Below are positions 47,531 through 58,108 of a DNA stretch of 64,000 nt, piece by piece. The stretch is from positions 383,217-447,216 of the forward strand of contig QANU01101648.1 of NCBI GenBank assembly GCA_003254905.1, written 5' to 3'. Origin of the DNA: Nissolia schottii. Lineage: Eukaryota; Streptophyta; Magnoliopsida; Fabales; Fabaceae. Under the pieces are notes generated by a model, which was not told where the DNA came from, did not search any database, and worked only from the letters and a program-made list of their open reading frames with translations. Position 1 is the first letter of the stretch. Each line of letters opens with the position of its first letter. Both the position numbers and the translations under genes were made by a program.

Positions 47531-50500
47531 AGAGTTATCCCACCCTCTCCCTATATAAATGATTAATTATATGTTATATAATAAATAAAAATCACATTTT
47601 ATATAGTATTGGTACATTATTAGTGTTATGAAATTATGGTTTTTCAAAAAAATACATAAATATTACATCAAAATCAATATAAAAATCAATCGAGGTTTTT
47701 TTTAAAAAAAAATTGTTCCAATTTTGAAAAATAAAAATGAGAGAACTGATCCAATTCGTCGATTTTGGACGATGTTTGTCAGTTTTCACCGGTTCTCTTA
47801 CCAAGTAATTTTGGGGAGCAAATCGAATGTGACAAGAGTTTGGATTTCAGATTAACCACTCTGATGGACCGGTCTAATTTCTAGAACCTTTGTAAAAGGA
47901 GTAATCTTTAAATTTATTATTGAAGTTGTATGCATATGTCACTATAAGTTTATCCACAAATTATTAAAATAGTCATATTAATTGCAAATGTCCGTCAAAC
48001 TAGTCATTTGATATTGATCAAATTAATCTTTTTTAAAAATTAGCTTGATTTACATTTGACAAATTTAAAAATTAATATAACTATTTTTATAATTTAGAAG
48101 CAAATTTAATCAACGCTAATAAATTTATGAACAAATTTAAAGGCTGGATGAAGGGAAAAAAGAAAAAAGAGCTATTGCTAATTGTTAAACTCTGTCTATA
48201 AGTATGTACCAAAGTGGAAGTGACGAACTCCGTAATAAGTGGATAGTAAATGCTAAAGTTGCAAACACTATTAAGCATGGCCAACCATAGCTGGTTGTGA
48301 AGTGTGAAGAAGTAGGCTTTGTTTCCCATAGCTCCCTTTGTAGTTTGTACAGTACAGAGAGAGAGAGAGGGGGGGGCATAAAAGAAAACTCCAAATTATT
48401 ATTATCCGTAGCATGTGTGTGTGGTTAATATACTTGACCAAATAATTGGTACGTATACAAAAAGCAAAAGCTGCTAAAATTGAAATGTTAGTGTGCAACC
48501 GTGTATTCAGTTTTGCAGAAAGAGAGAGAGAGAGAGTGAAAAGACAAGTCAAATGTCAAATCGAGCGTCTTTGAAATCATAAGACAGTCAGTGGAGTGTG
48601 CTGTCAATCCATGGGATTTTCTCCTTCCCCTCTCTGCTTGTTTGTTTGTTTGTTTGTTTTCTTTAAAAAATATTTTTGATTTGTTTCTATTATTAACCTC
48701 TTTTTTCTGTTTCTAATTTCAGTTTCTGTGACAAAGATGCAGAGTCCTGCACCAGAAATCCAGTATCAAACGACAACACCCCATTTTCTTAAACAAGGTT
48801 ATATAAACATAACATATTGGCTTCTAATTTAACAAAATATATTCCCAAAAGTTAGCTTCAACATACTACGTTGCAGAAACTATATAAAAGCTATATATGG
48901 TAGCGTGAATGTCACTAATCAAATATAAATCATAAATTTAAAATATTAATACTTTGTCACTCCTTCGACAATACATCATGAGTTTCATAAGTACACAATG
49001 AATCTCATAATATACTATAAGAAAAATAGTGGAGTATTTATACTTTTTTAATAGTTAAAATAACATTATTATAAAGTATGTGATCATAATTCAACATGTG
49101 ATGCAATATTATAAAGCATATGACTAGCTTACAGTAAATAATCGTTTTAGCCAAAAGTTTGAGTTGTTATTGCAATTGAATATGCAGTTTAGTGGTTGTT
49201 GTTGCATCATAAGTAATCATTTCAATCAAAAGCTAAGTTTAAGTTTAGATTCTTATTTATCATTTTCTTACCTTAATGTAAAATAATTAAGTTATTTAGT
49301 AGAAACAATTAAATGATTTTATATTTTAACATATACTCTATAATTCTACAATGAGAATCATTGCTTTTGAAAGCTTTAAAGTGTTGTGCGAAAATAATTG
49401 AATTATTTTATACATTGTCACGGATTTTTATATAAAAGTTTTTGTATTATATTAAGAACCAAATCTCCTAAAATAATATATTTTTTTAGATACGTTGCAG
49501 AGTCAATATTATTCCTAAAATAGTAAATTATTGGGATGCAGTTGTATTTTATACCTAAGTAATTTTACAAGATGATGAAATCAATGTTTTTTTTTATACC
49601 TAAGTAATGTTACATGATGATGAAATCAATGTCTTTTTCATAACTTTTTTATTAGAAATCTTAGTTGGTAAGTATTATTGAAGTTTTTTATTAGAATAAC
49701 TCTCATGTAAATTTTGATTTGTTTGATCGAAAATAACATGTATAATAACATGAAGCAAATTGATAGATTTTTGTCTAACACAAAAAAAAGAGGGGGGGGA
49801 GGAATAATACCATGCTCTTCCTCGAATAAAAGAACAAAAGAACAATATTATATATATATATATATACACACACACACATATACATACATTGTTATTGTAC
49901 ACAGCCTGCACGTGCCAACATAAATCACGTGCCCTGCTTCTTTGTCTACCTTGAATATAAAAACGAATAAATTAATAGTAATTGAAAAAAGGAAAGGATG
50001 AATTAGTTTAAATAAACAGTTACAGTTTGATGTAAATGTGTTTGTTTGTCGGTATTAGGAGCGATTCCCGATGAACGAACGAACCAATATTGGAACCGAT
50101 TCTTCATTAATAAACCCGGCCGACACGCGTCCCTATAAATCCTCATATCTTATCAAATCATTTATCAATTCTCTCAATTTAATGAGTCACTTTCATTTTT
50201 TTTATTCCGCTTTCAATTTGTTTCCTTTTTCTTCCCTATTTTCTCTTTGGATTTTCTTAACATGTGTCTTCTAAGAAACTTTACGTGATAAATTTTTAAT
50301 GGAAAAATAAAAATTTTAAGTCTTTAAAGTAATACTAATAAATAAAAACATTGAAGATTTAAAAAATTCAAATTTTTAATTTTTTAATAAGTGAAATAAG
50401 AATACTTATTAACTAAAATCTTTCTTTTTTTTAGTACATTATGCATTTCACCTAAAAAACGAAAAGCATTATGCCATATGTTTGTATCAAAGAGAAAAGA

Positions 50501-51492
50501 GGAGGAAATTAAAAAAATGGAGAGAAAAGGGATACAATTTTGTTTTCTATTGAACTATTGACATTTATTTTATGATATAAGGAATTCGATTAATTTAGTA
50601 TGATTAGATTGTAGAACCTTATAACAGATGAAGAAATCTTTTATAATTTTCTTTTTAATTTTTTAAACTCAAATTCAAACTCAAGACCATTAACTAAAGA
50701 ATTAAGAAAAAAAAATTATTCAAAGGGAATTAGGATTTTCATTCAAAATGAAATTAGGGTGTGTTAACAAATACTTTTAAATTTTATTAAATAATAAAAT
50801 CATTTTAATTTTTTAGTGCATTTAATATATTAAAAATTTAAGAGTATTTTTATCATTTCTTTAAAAAATTATTTTTAATTTCTTAACAAGTATTCTTAAC
50901 ATACTTATTGATAAAACTCTAAACAATTTACGTACTGTGCTAATTGTAATTTATGGGCATGCTTGGCTTTGAAACAACTGCATAATTGGATCTGGTTTTA
51001 TTGAGTTCGTATATCAAACTTTACACGTTTTTTTTTAAGTACTTTATCGTTTGAATTATAGGTTATGTGTAATTTACTTTCACCATTTTAAAAATGTACA
51101 TACTAACCCTCGTTTCCTTGCACAATATAACTAAACTATTATTTTCTTCTTGAAAAAGAGGGAGAGAGATCAGAAGGAGTTGAGGATAGTTTAGTTATAC
51201 AAAAATTGATTTGCATTATTAAAAAATATTAAGAGTCATTTGCACATTTTAAATGTCTTAAGAATGAAGTATGCATTATTTCTAATTCATGGGAATACAG
51301 TTTGTTTGTTTGTTTGTTTTTCTTTTTACAAGCCGCGTCCATTTTTAAGTCCATTCTTTTGTTAGGTACAACCAGCCAAACGAATTTAAATAGACTATAC
51401 CTAAAAAATTAACAAGATTCAAATAAAACCAACTCATCAATATATACATTTTATTGAGGAGGGAATAATGGGGTGCCTGAATTAAGTTACTC
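47531..51492. other. AT-rich intergenic with microsatellites
   Basis: No gene supported. Simple repeats: (GA)n near 48356-48370 and 48520-48537; (TTTG)n at 48639-48660; (TA)n/(CA)n at 49847-49888; (TTTG)n at 51301-51320. Open frames at 48087-48552 and 49675-49923 run through these repeats. Confidence 0.5.
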
Positions 51493-51501
51493 GTTAAATT
51501 A

Positions 51502-52195
51502 GGGATAATAACAACTTACCTCTAATATTATAGTTGTTGTGCATTTAATCTCTAACATTGTAAAATGTGTAATTTGACCCCCCTAAACTTTTTAAAATAT
51601 GCAAATACGACATTTTGTCACTTTTAACATCTAAAATGTCCATTAATACACATGTGTCTATCAAATGATGTATTGTAATGACAAAATTGTTCTTTTCTTA
51701 AAATAAAAACAAAAGAAAAATTAATTTTTTGAGGATAAAACAGGGAGAACAATGAGAAAAATAACACCGACAACAATAGAAATCATAAGCAACCGCCGAA
51801 GAAAAATTGAAACAACAAAAAGCAGAGGCGGCACAAGAGGTGACACAGGAGAAAAACACATGAGGCGGGCGAAGTCTCAGGCAATGGTGATAAGCATGAA
51901 AGGAGTTGGGGAGGATTCTGTTTAAAAAGGGAGAGCGAGATGTTTGGGGGAATTGAGTTATGTTTTTTTCAATTAGTTTTTACTATATTTTAATTTTAAA
52001 TAAATGAAAATTTTATCCTTACAACACATTAAATGACAGACACATGTGTACTAATAGACTTTCTAGACTTTAAAAATGACAGAAAGTATTGTTTACACTA
52101 TTTAAAAAGCTTAGGAGTCAAATTGCACATTTTACAATATTTGGGGATTAAGTGTACAACAACTGTAATAAAGGGGGGTAAGTTGTTATAAACCC
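51502..52195. mobile_element. Mutator-like MITE, 694 bp with long inverted arms
   Basis: The ends are inverted copies: left GGGATAATAACAACTTACC, right complement GGGTTTATAACAACTTACC. Similarity extends about 200 bp inward through 'ttgtaaaatgtg(t/c)aatttga' and 'acacatgtgtct'. Flanking 9-mers gttaaatta (51493-51501) and atcaaatta (52196-52204) match at 7 of 9 positions, consistent with an aged Mutator target duplication. The centre (51740-51950) is GC-richer, but I recognise no gene in it. Confidence 0.7.
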
Positions 52196-52204
52196 ATCAA
52201 ATTA

Positions 52205-54158
52205 TTTAAACTTTATTTGTTAAACATTTGATTAAAGTCAAAACAAACAAATGCTAATTCACTAATTTAGTAAAAAAAATATGAATAAATGAAAATTCAA
52301 ATTTAATATCAAACTATATTATGAGATGAGATTTTTGGTCAACAAAAAATTAACGACCTTTAACCATAAAATGTGGTTCAAAATCTTAATTTGGGAAATT
52401 GAACCGAATTCCCTTTGTCAAGTGAGTTATAAACTAAGGACAAATTTATTGAAAAATATGGTTTCAAAGAGTAAGAACTCAAAACCTAAAAATTGTGCAT
52501 GAATTAATCAAAGTATTCAAAAAGATTGGATATGAAAAACAACTTTGGTTAATTCTTGATACAAAGTATTTGAGAATTACAATGAAAATGTAAACAAACA
52601 GTAAGAATTACAGTGTGTTTAGTTTCACCTTTGCCCAAAAAGAATGCGAGTTTGCAAGTTTAAACTGACTTTTGGTATATTTTAGTATATTTAATTAGTT
52701 GGGTCCTCTTTCCAAAGTCATTCTTAACTCTAAAGAATTTCCTTCGTTCTCAAATAATTGTCTATTTTTAAATGTGCACATGAATTAATGAAATGATTGA
52801 AAATGTCTTAACATTAGAGAAAATTTATTGTTAACAAGTGCTTTGGAGTATGATTGTACCCTAAGAAAGCATAACCCGTCATAAATTCATTTCACAAAGA
52901 TGGTTTAGAATCCTCTCAAGAGACTAAATGTAGGCTTAGATATTAAAAATAACTTAAGGAAGAGTTTTTAATTAAAAAGGTTAGCATCTTGTATTTTAGA
53001 GAAAAACATAATCTAAAATCCAAATTCATTCACAAAACCTCTTTAGAGTTAGACGAAAACTTAAGACCAACAAGATAAATAAAAATAACATTTGGAAACC
53101 TTGAGGGCACTAGAAAACCGAATATGTACCTACAGTTCCAGGGGTGAAAAAATAATTTTTATTAGGGGAAACAACATAGGAGACTCAAGGAAACCAAAGG
53201 AACTAACAACACATGCAAGAACACACACATTCTTGCAAGAAAACCCATTTTTCTCACACATGCAAAAAACTCAAAAGCCCATTTCGTGGTAAACATCATA
53301 AGAAAATTATTTTACTTAAAACATACCAAATATGCAAAGCCAAACTGAATCTTAGACTCAAGGGAAACTTGATTTCTACACTAGAAAACTCAAGAACAAC
53401 ACAAGATGATCAAACACACATAAGAGGCCTATGACACCCTATCATGGCCGAAATTCTAAGGGTATTAGATAGTCATAAAATCTATGTTTTCTTGAAAGAA
53501 AAATCACCGAGAAACTGAATCCATAATTATTTTTAATATGCATGAGCATAGAAAGTGTTCTATGCCGTAGAAAACCCATAAAACCCATTTTTTTTCATAC
53601 ATGCTTGCAAACAACAAACCTATTTTCGTGACAAGCAAGAATAGGAGAATATCATATATTTAGAATCAGTTATAAAAAAGGAAAAACAACAAGAAACATG
53701 CAAGGAAAATCCCACCTTTGCTAGAACAAAGCTTATGCTCTTGAAGAGGAGGATGAGGGCTTTCTTATAAGTGAAGAGCATATGGTGTTTGGAGAAGTTC
53801 TTTGAGGGTGAAGAGAGGGGGAGAAGCCACAGTTTTGGAGAGAAAAATGGAGAGAATATATTTTGGACGATTGATCCATTTGAATAAGAAAGGGTCTAGT
53901 CCATATTTTATGTTTCTATATTCATGAATATATATTATATGCTTGTATTTAGTTAAATTTAAGTGCCTTTGATAAATCATGTTATTGATCCATTGTTATT
54001 TTACACTATATATATATATATATATTTGAATTCATTATATTATTGTGTATGTGATTACATGAATATTATTGAAACTCCTTAAGAAGTTCTCATAGTAATT
54101 GACAATCCAAGGGAAGATTTAGGGAAGAAGGATCTTGGAAAGATAAGCTCTTGTCTTG
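52205..54158. other. Intergenic, possible old LTR debris
   Basis: No gene supported. 53200-53820 repeats words such as 'aaaacccattttt' and 'catgcaa' and is less AT-rich, like decayed retroelement sequence. Open frames at 53092-53434 have no domain. Confidence 0.35.
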
Positions 54159-54457
54159 TGTTAGAGTATATTGAGATATTCTAATATCCTATTAAAATAT
54201 ATTAAGATATTATAATTTCCTAGCATATCGTAGATTATATTCAAGATTGATTTAGATTGATTTAAATTGACTCAGTTTGTTATTAGGTTTATTTTCTTAT
54301 TATTGTCCCGATTCTCTGCCTAGCTTATAAATAGGCGTTGATTCATTTGTATTCGACAACACAAGATTAACAAACATTTCTCTTCCAATATTTTCTTTGT
54401 CTTTCTCTCTTGTTTTCCCATGCCTACTATTTTCCTAATTCAAGATGAAACTTAACA
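54159..54457 (+). repeat. LTR1 of small LTR element
   Basis: TG...CA-bounded 299 bp. Contains a TATA-like CTTATAAATAGG at 54325-54336. Confidence 0.92.
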
Positions 54458-55072
54458 TGGTATCAGAGCCATGGTACCCACCTTGACAACCTGACCTACT
54501 TCTGCTACCTCGAGTTCTTTCGAACTCATATCTATAATTCCTAAATTTTCGTACAACCAAAATTCTTCAAAACCCCTAATTTCACTCTCAAATTTGCCTT
54601 GATTTGGCATTGAAAATTAATATTCCCCAAATTGGGGTATTGTCTTGTGGCTTTGTTTAGTTTCTACCTTAGAGTTTAAGGTGATTAAGCAGTGATTAAA
54701 CTCTAATTGAGTTTGTTGATGTAGCCTTATGGCTTTGATTTGGAGCCAGTTGTTGTGACGTTGAAGGAAGATCGAAGAGGCCCGAACGAAGGTCGAAGAC
54801 TTCTGGAAACTAGGAACTTCAGTGGTTGCTTCTAGGAATTGCTTCTACCAAGTGGTAGTCAAGCATTTGATATTGATCCCATGATGGGACTTGATTTGCA
54901 TCCAGCTGTGTGACGTTGATGGAAGATCAAAGAAGCCCAAACAAAGGTCAGAGACTTCTAGAAACCAGGAACTTCAGTGATTGCTTCTATGAACTCGCCC
55001 GCCTCTATGCAGACACTATAGTCATTTAATTGTGGCAAGCTTAAAGCTAGATGAGCTTTAGCTTGTGGGGGG

Positions 55073-55370
55073 TGTTAGAGTATATTGAGATATTCTAATA
55101 TCCTATTAGAATATATTAAGATATTATAATATCCTAGCATATCGTATATTATATTCAAGATTGATTTAGATTGATTTAAATTGATTCAGTTTGTTATTAG
55201 GTTTATTTTCTCATTATTGTCCCGATTCTCTGCCTAGCTTATAAATAGGCATTGATTCATTTGTATTCGACAACATAAGATTAACAAACATTTCTCTTCC
55301 AATATTTTCTTTGTCTTTCTCTCTTGTTTTCCATGCCTATTATTTTCCTAATTCAAGATGAAACTTAACA
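55073..55370 (+). repeat. LTR2 of small LTR element
   Basis: Near copy of LTR1. It is followed at 55371-55386 by another primer-binding-site sequence (TGGTATCAGAGTCATG), which should not lie outside an element. This implies a former third unit. Confidence 0.92.
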
Positions 55371-55386
55371 TGGTATCAGAGTCATG

Positions 55387-57640
55387 TTATTATTATTATT
55401 TGTAAGTTTCAAAAGTTACACAGAAAAAAAAAGTTGAGTTTAAGCTAGGTTTGGATGAGTGGCTAAGGAGGAAATGACAAATAATGAAATGACTAACTTT
55501 ATTAAAAGTGTGTTTGAATATAATTTTAATAAAGAGTCTAGAATGAACAAGGAGAGTCACTTTGTCCCTCCTTTAGCCACTCAAATTCTCCATTTTATGT
55601 CCTTCCAATTTGGGGTGAAGGAGGGACAATGCTTTATTTTTGTTCCACTCTCTCCTAAAACGTGTAACACAATCAAATAAAAGAGTGACTTGGTTTAAGC
55701 TTCTTCATTCCTTGTCTCTCATTTGTAATCTACTAATATTCATGCCCTCTTATCATCTAAAAAACTCCCGAACATAGCTCGACCAAGTGAGAAAGTAACA
55801 CACTTATAAGAAGAATGAAAACACTAAGGAATTTATGATTTTATCCACTAAAATTATTAGTTTATTAAGAGCTAAAGTGATTTAAGAATTTAAATAGTAG
55901 TTGTTTGTCGCTTACTTTCTCAAGTTTAAAGAGATAAAAAGTTGAAAGAATGTGCACCCAAAATGTTTTAGAAAGAAAAATTACATTTATTATGAGTTTA
56001 TATTTTTTATTTATTTTATAGAACTTTATTATTTACTAGCAGACGTGCCTGTCAAATCGTATTTTTTATTTTATAAATATTAATATGGTTATATATATGT
56101 ATATGTTCTTTTAGTAGTAATATAATTGACAAATAATTTAATAGATAAACATAAATAAATAGATGTTAATGAGTTATAGTGATTATTCGATGCAGTGGGT
56201 TAGTGAACTGTGTTTAACAAGTGTGTATGTGTGTGTATGTGAACTGTGTTTAACAACTGTATATTCTTCTTTTGGTATCCATGTTTTTATAAGAATATTT
56301 ATACATCTTTATATTTTAATGGTCATGATTTATTTTTAGGTTTAAAATAATAAATATTTAGAGTTAATAAGACACGTGACTAATTCTTAATCATACATAA
56401 TCATAAAATATCAATACTCTTAAATTTAGTGGAGTACCGGAGTATCAATACTGTTAAGAGACACCGAAGGAAATCCCCTTCTTATGTGTGGAAGTATAGA
56501 TATATTAGTTTTTTAAAAGAAGAAAAAAAAAGGCATATCTTTTATAAGTAAATAAAAATATGAGATAGAATAATTATCTTTTATTAAAAAAGACTATTAA
56601 TTAATACGCTGAACATTCATACATGTACAGGGGTGGCTCACTTAGGTGGGTAAGGTTGGATTAGATTCAAACTCAACCCAATATTTTTTTATTAGGTGGT
56701 ATTAATGAGTCTAATTTCGGTTTTAAAATGACTTGACCGTGTTAAATTGGGCTAACACAATGTTTAAACGTTATATAATTTTAAATACGAAGAATTAAAT
56801 TCAAAAAAGTATTTTATAAATACATATTTTAAACTGAATTATGTCAATACAAATTAAATCATATAATATTATTTAAAATATATATAAATTGAAGTGCAAA
56901 AATCTTACAACTTACCACAAGTTTTTTTTTAAGATAAGATTTTTGAAGAAGTAGTAAATAACTTTTAGTTAGGTTAAGTCATCCTGAAACACAACACAAA
57001 TTCAACTCAAAAAGGACATCAAGTCAAAATTAAGAATCCAAATTCAACCAAACAAGCTTAATTTGGACCATATATACCCCTAGTTAACGACTATTCTTCT
57101 TCCTTGTATTTAAGAAAACCATCAAGCATTAATTCACGTCATCTTGTGAATTAGATTGTGCTTAGATTAAAGCGTGGCTTTTACAGCTCAAAGTAATTAT
57201 GAATGTGCGCTCACTTTAAGTGAAAAGCCACTACTAATACTCTTGCATAACTCAAAAAAAATAAAAAAATAAAAAAGAATGTGAAACCTATAAAGAAAAT
57301 CCATAAGTAGTAACTGCGTGTATATCCAAAAGGTCGAGACCACGTAGGGAGGGAGCGCAGCAGTCAACACATTAGGCCCCAAAGACCTCTATTATATTTG
57401 ATGCAAATTTGTCTCTATTCATGTGGAGACTTAACTACAAATTGCTCATATCATTAAGCAAATACCAAGCATATATACCAAAGTCTAAACTCTTCTTTCT
57501 TTATCCCACATATCCTTGTCAACCCCTTTTAACCCCACATATGCCCCTCCTCTACTCTGTATACGTATCTGTAGACAACAAGCCATATTAAATTAAAAAT
57601 AAATAAAATAAAATAAAAATACATTATTTAATTTTATGAA
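55387..57640. other. AT-rich intergenic upstream of BOP
   Basis: No gene supported. The 73-codon frame at 55459-55680 lies in a patch beginning 'ggtttggatgagtggctaag', typical of MITE ends, and is not credible as a gene. (GT)n-like words occur near 56221-56240. Confidence 0.45.
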
Positions 57641-58108
57641 CTCATTTCTTTTATTAAAACCCCCCAGCCGCCCAGAATAGCCACCCAAATTGCAATCTCC
57701 CCTTTCTCTCTCTCTCTCTCTCCAAAAAAAAAATATCTACACTCACTCAAAAAATTTCCCCATGCCCCTCCATTCACCATTCATCCAGAGAATCCCATAA
57801 AAACAACAATCACAGTACCAACACCACCAGCACCACCCATCATCCTCAATTCCTCATCATCAAAAACAAGCAACCAGTTAATATAAAATATATAAAATAA
57901 AAAAAAAAACAGATGAACCCAACCTCCAATTCCTCCTCCTCCTCCTCCTCCTCCTCCCTCTCACTATTTCATCACAATCACCCCCTTCTTCTTTCTGTTC
58001 ATCACAACCAACAACCCTAAAAAGGAAAAGAAGAAGAAAGAAGAAGCTATAGGTAGCTAGGTAGTAGTAGCAGCTTGTTAGAAGAAGAAGAAGAAGAAGA
58101 AGAAGACC
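57641..58108 (+). promoter_or_regulatory. Presumed proximal promoter and 5' leader of BOP/NOOT
   Basis: C/T-rich and A/G-rich simple tracts typical of plant 5' leaders: (CT)n near 57704-57722, (TCC)n at about 57931-57957 and (GAA)n at 58081-58106. The transcription start is not known. Two small ATG frames lie here: 57762-57800 (12 codons) and 57913-58020 (35 codons, with nine consecutive Ser). The second stops 88 nt before the BOP start. An in-frame TAG at 58079-58081 shows that the BOP frame cannot begin further upstream. Confidence 0.6.

Larger units (their letters stand above)
54159..55370 (+). mobile_element. Small non-coding LTR retrotransposon (TRIM/LARD-like)
   Basis: Two direct LTRs, 54159-54457 and 55073-55370, each start TGTTAGAG and end CTTAACA. 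By eye they differ at about eight bases and one indel in 299, about 97% identity. A primer-binding site TGGTATCAGAGCC follows LTR1 (54458-54470). A purine tract GTGGGGGG precedes LTR2 (55065-55072). The 615-bp interior has no gag or pol and contains a ~90-bp internal duplication (about 54741-54832 and 54896-54989). It must have relied on proteins from another copia-type element. Confidence 0.92.
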
